Assembly (NCBI GenBank): GCA_024685175.1
Contig: JAIKWD010000033.1
Span: 81,298 to 145,297 of the forward strand
DNA: 64,000 nucleotides
Reading direction: 5' to 3'
DNA from: Bacteroidales bacterium
GTDB taxonomy: Bacteria; Bacteroidota; Bacteroidia; Bacteroidales; WCHB1-69
Below the pieces are notes generated by a model. It worked only from the letters and a program-made list of their open reading frames with translations, was not told where the DNA came from and searched no databases. Positions 46,181 to 54,803 of the stretch are shown piece by piece. Made by a program: the position numbers and the translations under genes. Within the stretch, counting starts at the first letter, position 1. Each line of letters starts with the position of its first letter.

Positions 46181-46480
46181 TTACCAACTAGCTTTTTTCA
46201 CGCCGGGGAGTAATCCAGCCATGGCCATTTCTCTGAAATTGATACGAGAGAGTCCGAATTGGCGAATATAGCCTTTGGGACGACCGGTCAGCTTGCAACG
46301 ATTGTGCATTCTGATAGGATTGGAGTTAGGGGGTAACTTCTGGAGAGCGATGTCGGCGGCGCGTTTTGCGTCATAGTCGTCACTCTTCATGATTTTCTTG
46401 AGTTCTGCGCGTTTAGCACTATATTTGGCAACTAATTTTGCTCTTTTTACTTCTTTTGCTTTTAAAGATTCTTTAGCCAT
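46181..46480 (-). CDS. rpsN: 30S ribosomal protein S14
   Basis: A 99-residue S14 of the long, zinc-free type: there is no CxxC pair, and the C-terminal part has [19 protein letters not shown]. Its start overlaps the stop of rplE by 1 nt, so the two are coupled. Confidence 0.97.
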   Translation of the reverse strand: MAKESLKAKEVKRAKLVAKYSAKRAELKKIMKSDDYDAKRAADIALQKLPPNSNPIRMHNRCKLTGRPKGYIRQFGLSRINFREMAMAGLLPGVKKASW

Positions 46481-47034
46481 TATTTCTGATTTTTAAAGGG
46501 TAAGCCAAATTCTTTTAATAATGCAAGGCATTCCTTGTCATTTTGGGCCGTGGTCACGAACGTGATGTCCATACCGTTGATTTTGGCCACCTTGTCGATA
46601 TCGATTTCCGGGAAAATAATTTGCTCAGGGATACCGAGTGTATAGTTTCCTCTGCCGTCGAAGCCCTTGTCGCTGATACCGCGGAAGTCACGGATACGAG
46701 GGATGGAGACGGACACGAGTCTGTCGAGGAATTCATACATACGGTCGCCGTGCAGGGTCACGCGAACGCCGATGGGCATGCCTTTTCTCAACTTGAAATT
46801 GGAGATATCCTTCTTGGACTTAGTAGCCACTGCCTTTTGGCCAGCGATCATAGTCATTTCCTGTACGCCTGCGTCGATGAGTTTCTTGTCGGCGATGCCG
46901 AACTTACCCAGACCTTGGTTAAGACATATTTTGGTAATGCGGGGAACGCGCATGACGGATTTGAATCCGAATTGTTCCTTAAGTGCGGGAAGCACTTCTT
47001 TCTGGTATTTCTCTTTATATCTCGGTGTATACAT
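46480..47034 (-). CDS. rplE: 50S ribosomal protein L5
   Basis: A 184-residue protein that binds 5S rRNA and touches the P-site tRNA and the small subunit. Motifs include [37 protein letters not shown] and PRIRDFRGI. It overlaps rplX upstream and rpsN downstream by 1 nt each (TAATG at both junctions), the tightest part of the block. Confidence 0.98.
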   Translation of the reverse strand: MYTPRYKEKYQKEVLPALKEQFGFKSVMRVPRITKICLNQGLGKFGIADKKLIDAGVQEMTMIAGQKAVATKSKKDISNFKLRKGMPIGVRVTLHGDRMYEFLDRLVSVSIPRIRDFRGISDKGFDGRGNYTLGIPEQIIFPEIDIDKVAKINGMDITFVTTAQNDKECLALLKEFGLPFKNQK

Positions 47035-47348
47035 TATTTGATCTCCTCTCCAGATTTTTTAGAATATCTAACTAATTTACCTTTGTCGTTCAAACGTCTG
47101 CCCACGCGGGTAGCGTTTCCTTTTGCGTCAACAACCATAAGGTTGGAAATGTGGATCGGGGCTTCTTTCTTGATAATGCCACCGTTGGGGGTCTTGGCGT
47201 TGGGTTTGGTGCTCTTGGAGACCATGTTGCAACCTTCCACCAGGGCCTTCTGATCACTCGGCAATACTTCAAGGACCTTGCCTTGAGTACCTTTATACTC
47301 ACCGGTGATGACTTTTACGATGTCGCCTTTCTTGATTTTCAGTTTCAT
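47034..47348 (-). CDS. rplX: 50S ribosomal protein L24
   Basis: A 104-residue assembly-initiating protein with the KOW motif [19 protein letters not shown] at the N terminus and [15 protein letters not shown] in the middle. The 65-nt gap before it is the longest in the block; the gap has two CAATTG palindromes but no clear promoter motif. Confidence 0.97.
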   Translation of the reverse strand: MKLKIKKGDIVKVITGEYKGTQGKVLEVLPSDQKALVEGCNMVSKSTKPNAKTPNGGIIKKEAPIHISNLMVVDAKGNATRVGRRLNDKGKLVRYSKKSGEEIK

Positions 47349-47413
47349 TGTTCTTTTAGGGTTTTAATGTTTGCCAATTGGTCTTTGTCAATTGTATCTT
47401 AAAAAATTATTCT

Positions 47414-47782
47414 TTACAACACTTCGGGAGCCAAAGACACGATCTTCATGAACTGCTTTTCGCGCAACTCACGGGCGACAGGTCCGAAAATACGGGTGCC
47501 GCGAAGCTCGTCGGTCGGGGTAAGCAGAACCACGGCATTGTCATCAAACTTGATGTATGAACCGTCGTTACGACGCACATGTCTCTTCGTGCGCACGATC
47601 ACTGCCTTGGATACGGTACCGGCCTTGACTTGGCCAGAAGGGATGGCACTCTTGATGGCGACAACGATCTTGTCACCTACGCCAGCATAGCGCTTCTTGG
47701 TACCTCCCAACACACGGATACAGAGGACTTCCTTTGCACCGCTGTTGTCTGCTACTGCTAATCTTGATTCTTGTTGTATCAT
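47414..47782 (-). CDS. rplN: 50S ribosomal protein L14
   Basis: A 122-residue protein at the subunit interface, the docking site for the silencing factor RsfS. It begins [20 protein letters not shown] and has the signature [21 protein letters not shown] near the end; length is standard. Confidence 0.98.
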   Translation of the reverse strand: MIQQESRLAVADNSGAKEVLCIRVLGGTKKRYAGVGDKIVVAIKSAIPSGQVKAGTVSKAVIVRTKRHVRRNDGSYIKFDDNAVVLLTPTDELRGTRIFGPVARELREKQFMKIVSLAPEVL

Positions 47783-47784
47783 AA

Positions 47785-48039
47785 CTATTTAGCTCTTTCT
47801 AAAATTTCTACTAATCGCCAGCACTTGTTCTTGCTCAAGGGTCTGGTTTCCATAATTTTCACTCTATCACCGATATGGCAGTCGTTGTTCTCATCGTGTG
47901 CCATGAATTTGGTGGAACGTTTCAAAAACTTACCATAGATGGGGTGTTTCATCTTACGTTCAACCTTGACGACGATGGACTTTTGCATCTTATCGCTGAC
48001 CACGATGCCTTCTCTCACTTTTCTATTGTTTCTTTCCAT
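47785..48039 (-). CDS. rpsQ: 30S ribosomal protein S17
   Basis: An 84-residue OB-fold protein binding 16S rRNA early in assembly. The motif [20 protein letters not shown] and [20 protein letters not shown] are diagnostic. Only 2 nt separate its stop from the rplN start. Confidence 0.98.
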   Translation of the reverse strand: MERNNRKVREGIVVSDKMQKSIVVKVERKMKHPIYGKFLKRSTKFMAHDENNDCHIGDRVKIMETRPLSKNKCWRLVEILERAK

Positions 48040-48051
48040 AATTGTCGAGTG

Positions 48052-48252
48052 TTATTTGTTATCGTTTAATTCACGTTTACGCAACTCCGTGTACAATCTT
48101 GCGATGGTTCTGCGTTGTTCCTTGATCAGTTGGGGATTTTCCAACGGGGAAATGGCGTGGTTCAGTCTCATCTTGACCAATTGGTCTTTCTCTACGTCGA
48201 GTCTCTCTTTCACTTCGGGAGTGGTGAGCTCATTTATAACTTTCTGTTTCAT
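48052..48252 (-). CDS. rpmC: 50S ribosomal protein L29
   Basis: A 66-residue two-helix protein at the peptide exit, next to the trigger factor and SRP binding site. The helical hairpin KDQLVKMRLNHAISPLENPQ and RRTIARLYTELRKREL is typical. 12 nt separate it from the genes on each side. Confidence 0.96.
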   Translation of the reverse strand: MKQKVINELTTPEVKERLDVEKDQLVKMRLNHAISPLENPQLIKEQRRTIARLYTELRKRELNDNK

Positions 48253-48264
48253 ATCGCCTTCTTA

Positions 48265-48690
48265 TTAAATTTCTGGTGAATAATCTCTTCTAACGATGAA
48301 CTTGGTATGAACGGGCAGTTTCTGGGCTCCGAGTCTCATAGCTTCCTTGGCGACTTCCAATGGAATACCATCAGCTTCGAAGAGGATGCGGCCTGGACTA
48401 ACGCGGGCAGCCCATGATTCGGGGGTACCCTTACCTTTACCCATACGAACACCCAAACCCTTAGCGGTAACGGGACGATCGGGGAAAATGCGAATCCACA
48501 ATTGGCCTTCACGTTTCATCTCACGTGTGATAGCTTGACGAGCGGCCTCGATTTGACGAGCACTGATCCAAAATGCATCCAGGGTTTTCAGTGCGAATGA
48601 GCCGAAGGAAATCTCGGCACCACGCTTGGTGATGGATTTCATTCTGCCTTTCTGCGGCCTTCTGTATCTGGTCTTTTTAGGTTGTAACAT
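48265..48690 (-). CDS. rplP: 50S ribosomal protein L16
   Basis: A 141-residue protein near the A site and 5S rRNA. It begins [19 protein letters not shown] and has [19 protein letters not shown] and [12 protein letters not shown], all conserved. Length is standard and the order rpsC-rplP-rpmC is kept. Confidence 0.98.
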   Translation of the reverse strand: MLQPKKTRYRRPQKGRMKSITKRGAEISFGSFALKTLDAFWISARQIEAARQAITREMKREGQLWIRIFPDRPVTAKGLGVRMGKGKGTPESWAARVSPGRILFEADGIPLEVAKEAMRLGAQKLPVHTKFIVRRDYSPEI

Positions 48691-48739
48691 TTTTTTATTT
48701 TTTTAAAGTTATTGATGAACCGGCATCTTGGCGTCGGTA

Positions 48740-49486
48740 TTACTTGTTATTTCTATTGTTGGTTCTGGGAGCACCGGCGTTCTTGCGAGGTCCACGGAAC
48801 GGACGCTTAGCAGGACTCTTAGCTTCCTTGCTGTCCATATTCTGAGCAAACAGATCGCGTTTGCCGTATACGATACCGCGGCAGATCCAAACCTTGATGC
48901 CAATGCAACCATAGGTCGTGTGTGCCTCGACGGGAGCGTAGTCTATATCAGCACGAAGCGTGTGCAAGGGGATACGACCCTCTTTGAAATGCTCGGAACG
49001 AGCCATTTCAGCACCACCCAAACGACCAGCAGCGGTAACTTTTATACCCTCTGCATTGGCACGCATGGTAGAAGAGATGGCAGTCTTGATGGCCTTCTTG
49101 TATGCCACACGACCCTCGATCTGCTTCGCGATGTTTTGTGCCACCAACTGCGCATCCAAATCAGGACGCTTCACCTCAACGATGTTGATCTGAATCTCCT
49201 TGTTGGTGATAACTTTCAATTCTTCTTTTACTTTGTCAACTTCTTGACCACCCTTGCCGATGATCAGGCCCGGACGGGCAGTGCTGATGGTCACGGTGAC
49301 CAGTTTCAAAGTTCTTTCAATGTAAATTTTTGAGATACCGGCTTTGGAGAACTTAGCGTTCAAATATTTTCTAATCTTGTCGTCTTCGACAATCTTACCG
49401 GCGAAATTTTTGCCGCCGTACCAATTAGAATCCCAGCCTCTTACAATACCAAGGCGTAAGCCTACCGGATTTACTTTTTGACCCAT
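48740..49486 (-). CDS. rpsC: 30S ribosomal protein S3
   Basis: A 248-residue protein at the mRNA entry tunnel with helicase-assisting basic residues. The KH domain holds [20 protein letters not shown]; the C domain has [20 protein letters not shown] and [20 protein letters not shown] basic tail of about 30 residues ([20 protein letters not shown]) extends it beyond the core, as in other Bacteroidota. Confidence 0.98.
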   Translation of the reverse strand: MGQKVNPVGLRLGIVRGWDSNWYGGKNFAGKIVEDDKIRKYLNAKFSKAGISKIYIERTLKLVTVTISTARPGLIIGKGGQEVDKVKEELKVITNKEIQINIVEVKRPDLDAQLVAQNIAKQIEGRVAYKKAIKTAISSTMRANAEGIKVTAAGRLGGAEMARSEHFKEGRIPLHTLRADIDYAPVEAHTTYGCIGIKVWICRGIVYGKRDLFAQNMDSKEAKSPAKRPFRGPRKNAGAPRTNNRNNK

Positions 49487-49505
49487 ACTTAATTAATTAT
49501 TATTT

Positions 49506-49943
49506 TTATTCTTCAGTTTTAATATTTTCTGTCGTATTGTTATTCTCGGCGTTTCTGTCAGCGATGATCAACGTGACATGGTTGGAACGCTTGCGAATAC
49601 GGTTGGCACGACCTTGGGGAGCAGTACGGATGCGCTTCAGCATTCTGCCACCGTCCACCATGATGGTCTTCACATACAAGTCCGCATTTTCCAATCTGGC
49701 ACCTTCATTCTTGACTTGCCAGTTAGCGATAGCGGATTTCAAAAGTTTCAATAATTTCTCAGATGATTCTCTATGGCTGTATTTCAATACATTCATGGCG
49801 TAATCCACATTCTTTCCACGGATCACGTTTGCCATAATTCTCGTCTTGCGCGGGGAGGTCGGATTATCCACTAATCGGGCCATATAGATAGTCTTGTTGG
49901 CTTCTTTACGCGCATCTGCTGCTAATTTTTTGCTTGCACTCAT
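49506..49943 (-). CDS. rplV: 50S ribosomal protein L22
   Basis: A 145-residue protein whose long beta-hairpin lines the peptide exit tunnel. The core runs from ARLVDNPTSPRKTRIMANVI to GRANRIRKRSNHVTLII, followed by an acidic, asparagine-rich tail of about 17 residues (NNTTENIKTEE). It is the first gene of the block. rpsS and rplB, normally upstream, are absent; instead there is a promoter with a leader and then mscS. Confidence 0.98.
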   Translation of the reverse strand: MSASKKLAADARKEANKTIYMARLVDNPTSPRKTRIMANVIRGKNVDYAMNVLKYSHRESSEKLLKLLKSAIANWQVKNEGARLENADLYVKTIMVDGGRMLKRIRTAPQGRANRIRKRSNHVTLIIADRNAENNNTTENIKTEE

Positions 49944-49998
49944 TTCGTTTTTTAACCTTTATTTATTTTTAAATATCTTATAATCAGCTATATACACA

Positions 49999-50035
49999 CC
50001 GATTGCCCACCCTTTTACCTTTTCCTATCAATCGG
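49999..50035 (-). promoter_or_regulatory. Possible leader hairpin of the ribosomal protein block
   Basis: CCGATTG (49999-50005) and CAATCGG (50029-50035) form a perfect 7-bp stem around a 23-nt purine-rich loop in the reverse-strand transcript. The stem would begin at, or within a few nt of, the predicted transcription start, about 90 nt before rplV. It may be a protein-binding autoregulatory site. Confidence 0.45.
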
Positions 50036-50039
50036 GCGG

Positions 50040-50069
50040 CAAAAATAGAAAAAAAATTTATATAAACAA
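50040..50069 (-). promoter_or_regulatory. Promoter of the L22-S5 block (TTG-N19-TATTTTTG)
   Basis: Reverse strand: TTG at 50067-50069 and TATTTTTG at 50040-50047 with 19 nt between, the best-formed promoter of this type in the window. The stretch 49944-50104 holds no gene. Confidence 0.7.
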
Positions 50070-50104
50070 TTGTCTATAAATATTTTTTTCAACACATAAA
50101 GTTA

Positions 50105-50926
50105 TTAATCCTGTTTGATGTGCACATCAACCTGGTTGAACGGGATGGAAATCCCTTCGCGATGGAAGGTCTCATAGATCTCTTCATTAAGGGAAAACAA
50201 CACATCCCAGTACCGATCGGGAGTGGTCCAGACGAACATGATCAGATTGACGGAACTATCTCCAAGACTGTCCACAAACACCTTTGGCGGCTTCGGCGAC
50301 TGCAGCACCTCTTCGTGCGCATTGATCACGTTCAGAGCAACTTCGCGAGCTTTCTCTACAGACTGCCCGTAAGCAATACCTACTTTTATGGTCACTCTAC
50401 GTGCAGGTAAATTAAAATGATTCACCAACGATTTGGTCGCCAACTCCGTATTGGGCACCACAATGTTTCTATTATCGTACGTGCGCAAGGTGGTATTGAA
50501 TATCTGAATGCTTTCGACAAATCCTTCATAGGAGCCTTGCTCCACATAGTCTCCAACCCGAAAAGGTCTTAGCAACAATATGATAACACCACCTGCAAAG
50601 TTTTGCAACGTGCCTTGCAAGCCCATACCTATCGCGACACCCGCCGCCCCCAACAAAGCCATGAATGAGGTGGTCTTAATTCCCATAATGCCAATCGCCG
50701 TGAAGACTAACAACACTTTCAACGTGATGTCAATGAGCGAGTGCAGGAATTGCTGTAGCGAGCGATCCACTTGATGACTCTCGTACTTTTTCTTCAAGAA
50801 CTTATTGAGCAGGTTAATAAGTTTCCAACCCACATAAAGTACCACCAAGGCCAAAATAAGCTTGGGCACACTTTTAAAGAGCACGTCCGTAAAGAAAGTC
50901 TTGGCGGCAGCTATGATCTGTTCCAT
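50105..50926 (-). CDS. Small-conductance mechanosensitive channel (MscS family)
   Basis: A 273-residue inner-membrane channel that opens under membrane tension in hypo-osmotic shock. Three hydrophobic segments (about 15-38, 62-84, 88-115) are followed by the pore-lining glycine/alanine-rich TM3 (ALLGAAGVAIGMGLQGTLQNFAGGVII) and the cytoplasmic beta domain with RPFRVGDYVEQGSYEGFVESI, then VPNTELATKSLVN. Length is near the E. coli MscS. It lies just upstream of the ribosomal block in the same direction, but the promoter between them argues for separate units. Confidence 0.95.
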   Translation of the reverse strand: MEQIIAAAKTFFTDVLFKSVPKLILALVVLYVGWKLINLLNKFLKKKYESHQVDRSLQQFLHSLIDITLKVLLVFTAIGIMGIKTTSFMALLGAAGVAIGMGLQGTLQNFAGGVIILLLRPFRVGDYVEQGSYEGFVESIQIFNTTLRTYDNRNIVVPNTELATKSLVNHFNLPARRVTIKVGIAYGQSVEKAREVALNVINAHEEVLQSPKPPKVFVDSLGDSSVNLIMFVWTTPDRYWDVLFSLNEEIYETFHREGISIPFNQVDVHIKQD

Positions 50927-50979
50927 ATCTATGTGTTTTTTAATACGTTAAGAAAGAAAAATCAATCAAACAGGACCTA

Positions 50980-51648
50980 TCATTGAAATTTATAGGTCAT
51001 ACCTATATATAATATATGTCTGGGGTTAGCGACTTGCACCTCGTTTTTGGAACGGATGAAAAAGTCAAGGGTATTATGGATATTCACTTCATATTCCACG
51101 CCGATCGTGGTACGAAGGGCATCTATAATATTATTGTCGGGGTGGTATAGCCTCCACCAAAACTCCTCTGAGGCATAGAGTTTGACAGGCTTACCTGCGA
51201 ACTTATAACTGAATGCCAACCTATTTCGCATATAAGTCTTGGGGTTGAATCGATAATCTCCGCGATTCCCATTGCGAAAAGTACTTTGGAACATGGCTCG
51301 ATACGACAATTTGACCGGTCCAAACTTTTCGGCCACGGTCAGCGCGCCATGCACACGATGCCGACTTTCATAGAAGTCCTCTTGATGATAATTGAGATAA
51401 TCATACCCCACCCCCACCTTAAGGCGTTTGTGCCAAAAAGCATAGTCAGTACCTACACCGGCTTTGAATCGGTCCAAGTGGGTGAAGTTGTTGTCAAAAC
51501 GTGCTTCCGCCTCCACGCCCCAGTGCCAACCCTTGAGAATCTTCATCTCATAGCCCGCACCTAACAACGCGCCTGTCTCAAAAGACTGCGCAGAAATGGC
51601 TAATGGCCAAGCTATCAACACCGCGAAAAGGACTTTCGGAATTTTCAT
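50980..51648 (-). CDS. DUF2490 outer-membrane protein
   Basis: A 222-residue exported protein with signal peptide MKIPKVLFAVLIAWPLAISAQ. The strands alternate aromatic and polar residues (WHWGVEAEARFDNNF, KLSYRAMFQSTFRNGN, LYASEEFWWRLY) and the last residues IGMTYKFQ are a typical barrel end, matching DUF2490. Function unknown. Its start overlaps the DUF4956 stop by 4 nt, so it belongs to the VTC/DUF4956 operon. Confidence 0.82.
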   Translation of the reverse strand: MKIPKVLFAVLIAWPLAISAQSFETGALLGAGYEMKILKGWHWGVEAEARFDNNFTHLDRFKAGVGTDYAFWHKRLKVGVGYDYLNYHQEDFYESRHRVHGALTVAEKFGPVKLSYRAMFQSTFRNGNRGDYRFNPKTYMRNRLAFSYKFAGKPVKLYASEEFWWRLYHPDNNIIDALRTTIGVEYEVNIHNTLDFFIRSKNEVQVANPRHILYIGMTYKFQ

Positions 51649-52382
51649 GCCTCGAAATAATTATCCGATTTCACCTTAGTAAGATTATTGATCGTGTTAT
51701 GTTCTCCGTTCTTAGGTTTATAATATACCTTAATATAAGCAGTGTCTTTCAAAAAGTTAATGTGTCCTACTTCCACCTTATTGATGTCCAATCCCGTACG
51801 GTCCTTAAGGTCGGCCATAAGCTCTTGCTCGCGTCCGGCTTTTACTAATTCTATTTTTTCATACAAGATAATCTTATACTCCTCACGATGTTTCCAACGG
51901 ACACTCTCAAACAACCAAACAGCCAATAAGAAGAGCAAGTTAGTGACACTCAATTCGGCATAGCTCACCGTCATGGCAAGACCGTTGATGACGGAAAGGC
52001 CAATAACGATAAAAAGATAGGTCATCTCACGAATAGGTATGGACTCCGTCCGATATCGTATCATGCCGAAAATGGCGAACAGTCCCAATGCAAATCCTAT
52101 TTGCACCTTAACATTGTCCATCAAAAAGATGAGGAAGAAGATGGTAATGCTGAACATCATAAACGTAAAGTAATAGTCACGGCGCCTACTCTTCCGGTAG
52201 TAGAAACAGCCGATGATAATCCAGCAAAATATCAAGTTGATGGCGAAACGGAAAAGCATTTGCCACAAAGACGGCCCGTCAAATAATGGGATACCGAACA
52301 ACTGTCCGGCACCGTCCATGGTTTCCACGCCAAACTCCCGCATAATGTCGGGATCGTAATCTGGGAATGAACTTTGAATCAT
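51645..52382 (-). CDS. DUF4956 membrane protein
   Basis: A 245-residue inner-membrane protein with about four helices (from about 48 to 160; FAINLIFCWIIIGCFYY, YYFTFMMFSITIFFLIFLMD, GFALGLFAIFGMIRYRTE, YLFIVIGLSVINGLAM) and a cytoplasmic C-terminal domain of about 75 residues. IGFALGLFAIFGMIRYRTESIPIREMTYLF-like sequence is the family core. DUF4956 genes are very often found beside VTC polyphosphate polymerase genes, as here, which supports a membrane partner role. Confidence 0.87.
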   Translation of the reverse strand: MIQSSFPDYDPDIMREFGVETMDGAGQLFGIPLFDGPSLWQMLFRFAINLIFCWIIIGCFYYRKSRRRDYYFTFMMFSITIFFLIFLMDNVKVQIGFALGLFAIFGMIRYRTESIPIREMTYLFIVIGLSVINGLAMTVSYAELSVTNLLFLLAVWLFESVRWKHREEYKIILYEKIELVKAGREQELMADLKDRTGLDINKVEVGHINFLKDTAYIKVYYKPKNGEHNTINNLTKVKSDNYFEA

Positions 52383-52456
52383 TGGGGTAGGATTTAGGAA
52401 TTGGAGGGTATGTTGTTTTGGATTTTGAATTTTATTCTTCGACCTAAGGCGCCAGT

Positions 52457-52477
52457 TTATTGGTTCATTGGTTCATC
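52457..52477. repeat. Copy of the TTGGTTCA repeat
   Basis: TTATTGGTTCATTGGTTCATC, related to 6511-6542. Its reverse complement encodes the last residues (MNQ) and stop codon of the VTC gene. Confidence 0.6.
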
Positions 52478-53253
52478 GAACTGGGTATAGTTAGCGTTCT
52501 CCCTATCAGCTTGCTCACGTAGCGTATTTTGTCCTTGAAGCGGTTATACTTGATAGTTTCATCGGTAAGAAGGAGGCCAAGGCAATACTTACTGAGACCT
52601 CTTTGCTGAACGCGAGCATCTCGAAGCAACAGCTTGAAATCGGATTCCCGGTTGCCATCCTGTTTCACCTCAATGATGACGAACTCCGGCACTTCTGCCT
52701 CTTTGTCATTACGCATGTTGTGGAAGCGGATATCGCTATCGATGGTTATACGTTCCGTTCGGGTCTTATTAACCAGGGTTATACGCTTAAATTGGTTTTG
52801 AAGCATTGGGGACATGGGTTGTTTAGTGACCCATACTTTTTCTTCCAGAAACCGTGCCATCTCGGGAAAGTCGTATAGTCTCCCCCACTCCGAACGTGGA
52901 ATTACAATACGCTTCTTCTTGGTACGACCGTTATTCTTTTTATTCTTGATTTCACAAAACACAGCGCCTGTGTCCACATATTCGCGTTGACGGACTTTCT
53001 GGCGAGTCAAGTGTTGGTCATGATGGATCCGATAGGTCAGTACATCCTCGGTATCGAAGTAAAGTGTCTTGTAGTTTGCCACACGATTCCCGTCAATTTC
53101 TTGCACCATGAACGAGGAGTTCCAATTATTGGCGAGTTGGTCCAGTATCTTTTTGTTAAGCAAATACTTGGTATCAATACGGTTCATCAACTTCACCGTA
53201 CTCATCTCCTCAAGGGAGATAGAATCCATCTTTTGCAGGACACTATCTAACAT
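52465..53253 (-). CDS. VTC-domain polyphosphate polymerase
   Basis: A 262-residue protein with the VTC catalytic tunnel fold, predicted to make polyphosphate from ATP. The conserved basic and acidic tunnel residues appear as LMNRIDTKYLL (about 23-33), YKTLYFDTED, RQKVRQREYVDTGAVFCEIK, RITIDSDIRF and FVIIEVKQD. It lacks an SPX domain and membrane helices, as bacterial forms do; DUF4956 next door would supply the membrane part. It overlaps the upstream gene by 11 nt. The C terminus runs into a short repeat (52457-52477). Confidence 0.87.
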   Translation of the reverse strand: MLDSVLQKMDSISLEEMSTVKLMNRIDTKYLLNKKILDQLANNWNSSFMVQEIDGNRVANYKTLYFDTEDVLTYRIHHDQHLTRQKVRQREYVDTGAVFCEIKNKKNNGRTKKKRIVIPRSEWGRLYDFPEMARFLEEKVWVTKQPMSPMLQNQFKRITLVNKTRTERITIDSDIRFHNMRNDKEAEVPEFVIIEVKQDGNRESDFKLLLRDARVQQRGLSKYCLGLLLTDETIKYNRFKDKIRYVSKLIGRTLTIPSSMNQ

Positions 53254-53644
53254 ATTCGAACTCTTTCACCGACTGCAACTTGCCGTTCGGAGCATAGTTG
53301 TATTGTTTTTTCTTGGTTCCATCGGTGTTGTATTCGAATTTGCGGATGCGCACGGCCTTGTTGTTCTCGTTGTAGACCACCTCACGTGAAACTTTTCCGT
53401 TGCTTCCATATTCATACGTCACCTTGGCTTTCATAAAGCCGGAAGAGGTATATTCTGTCTCTTCCACTTTCTTACCGTTTTCATCATACTTGGTAACATG
53501 ATCGAGAAATCGGGCTCCTTTGCCGGCATCACCGCGATTCCACTCTTTAACAATCAAATTCTTTCGGTTCTCTTTTTTCGAATTCTGCGCGTAGCATGCC
53601 GTTCCAACAAGGCAGATAATAAGTATAGCTGCTATCTTTTTCAT
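53243..53644 (-). CDS. Exported protein with YD/MORN-like repeats, unknown function
   Basis: A 133-residue exported protein; ATG 53644 gives the signal peptide MKKIAAILIICLVGTACYAQ. The mature part has four short repeats of the form Y-x-x-N/D-G-K (KYDENGKKVEETEY, YEYGSNGKVSREVVY, FEYNTDGTKKKQYNY, YAPNGKLQSVKEF), similar to RHS/YD or MORN-like hairpins. It overlaps the VTC gene by 11 nt, so it is translationally coupled to it. A function in the polyphosphate cluster is guessed from position only. Confidence 0.75.
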   Translation of the reverse strand: MKKIAAILIICLVGTACYAQNSKKENRKNLIVKEWNRGDAGKGARFLDHVTKYDENGKKVEETEYTSSGFMKAKVTYEYGSNGKVSREVVYNENNKAVRIRKFEYNTDGTKKKQYNYAPNGKLQSVKEFEYVR

Positions 53645-53668
53645 TGCGATGAGTTTTAAGAACAACGG

Positions 53669-54385
53669 TTAAGGTCTAATGGTCACCTCGAAAGGCTCAG
53701 CGATCTCGACAATAGTTTCAGGATCCGTCACTGTGACATTTTTTTGAACGATATAAGGAATCTCGTCCTCATCATATACTGAAGTGGTGAAAACCACATA
53801 GTCGCCAGGTTCTATTTTCTGGAACATAAAGACACCGTCAATGCCGGCTCGAACGTCGTCAAAGGGGAATGGTTCTCCCAAGCGCTGTATATACATACGT
53901 TGTTCGTATGCAGGACCAGTACCGGTCACATTTCCATTCTTATCGATATAGGTAGCATTGACAACGCCTTTGACGATAGATTTGCCATAAGCCTTGCCTT
54001 CATGGACATATATAGTAGGCACAGTCACGACTTCGCCACGCTCCACATTAACAGTTTGCGTCACGGCCACACGCTGTCCGGAAGGAAGCGTAGAATACGC
54101 GTAGACGGTATAAGTGCCGGGGCGAAGATACTTAAAGCGATAAAAGCCTGTATTATCAGTCTCTATATCATCCCCGTAAAAGGTCTCGTTGCCATAAACA
54201 AGGAAAACATCCGCTTTTGCTGCGGGCACAGTGTCCGTAACCAGTGTATAGTTATCATCGGGATGTTGTACTACGAAAACGGTTCCTTCAAGGGTAGCTG
54301 TACCCCCTGTACCAGGACCATTATTGCAGGAATTAAAGGTCAGCGTCGCAATTACGGCTAGACAAAAGATCAGAATTTTCTTCAT
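53669..54385 (-). CDS. Lipoprotein with carboxypeptidase-regulatory/Ig-like domains
   Basis: A 238-residue lipoprotein: signal MKKILIFCLAVIATLTFNSC with lipobox TFNSC at about 16-20. The mature part has two to three transthyretin/Cna-B-like modules (TATLEGTVFVVQHPDDN, GFYRFKYLRPGTYTVYAYS, GVFMFQKIEPGDYVVFTTS). Such modules act as structural spacers on cell-surface proteins. It is the first gene of the VTC/DUF4956 operon and has a TATATTTG promoter element 20 nt upstream. Confidence 0.8.
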   Translation of the reverse strand: MKKILIFCLAVIATLTFNSCNNGPGTGGTATLEGTVFVVQHPDDNYTLVTDTVPAAKADVFLVYGNETFYGDDIETDNTGFYRFKYLRPGTYTVYAYSTLPSGQRVAVTQTVNVERGEVVTVPTIYVHEGKAYGKSIVKGVVNATYIDKNGNVTGTGPAYEQRMYIQRLGEPFPFDDVRAGIDGVFMFQKIEPGDYVVFTTSVYDEDEIPYIVQKNVTVTDPETIVEIAEPFEVTIRP

Positions 54386-54405
54386 AGATATCTTATTAAA
54401 GGCCG

Positions 54406-54413
54406 CAAATATA
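54406..54413 (-). promoter_or_regulatory. Promoter -7 element (TATATTTG)
   Basis: Reverse strand, 20 nt before the lipoprotein start at 54385; probably drives the lipoprotein-VTC-DUF4956-DUF2490 operon. Confidence 0.6.
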
Positions 54414-54426
54414 CAAAAAATGAGAC

Positions 54427-54732
54427 TTATACCGTCTTATCGGTCATCTCTTCGGCGTTCCAGACAAAGGCACGCAGGCCTTGTTGTTCAGCGGAAACAT
54501 CCAGGTCGTGAATGTCCTTCAGCAAGGGTTCCACCTTTTCATCGGGCACAAACGTCAAGATGGCCGAATTGAGCGTCGGCCAGGCGTGCGTGCCGTAATG
54601 CGGTTCTCCATTGTCGGAGCCACGACCCTGGACTTCGTTCCAGAAGGTAAACCCTCTAATTTCGTTCTTGTCCAAGACTTCCATAATTTCATCATAGAAT
54701 GCTTGGTATAGGGATATGAAAACTGCTTTCAC
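54427..54732 (-). CDS. PG0541 family, transporter-associated P-II-like protein
   Basis: A 101-residue cytosolic protein resembling the small P-II-like PG0541 family that is found with RND efflux genes in Bacteroidota. Features: MKAVFISLYQAFYDEIMEVL, then GFTFWNEVQGRGSDNGEPHYGTHAW-like T-loop region and ILTFVPDEKVEPLLKDI. It lies 100 nt downstream of the RND permease on the same strand, with repeats in between. A regulatory role on the transporter is suggested by this context. Confidence 0.86.
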   Translation of the reverse strand: MKAVFISLYQAFYDEIMEVLDKNEIRGFTFWNEVQGRGSDNGEPHYGTHAWPTLNSAILTFVPDEKVEPLLKDIHDLDVSAEQQGLRAFVWNAEEMTDKTV

Positions 54733-54803
54733 TTCTTTGATTATTATATTACGATTCTAGATTATTATTCTTTTTGTGAAATACGACATTGCGTTCCACG
54801 GAT

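Noticed and set aside
44222..50069. Assembly error as the explanation for the split ribosomal cluster
   Set aside because: Not excluded, but the presence of a proper promoter before rplV and a strong terminator after rpsE makes a chance misjoin at both ends unlikely; kept as a test in the findings.
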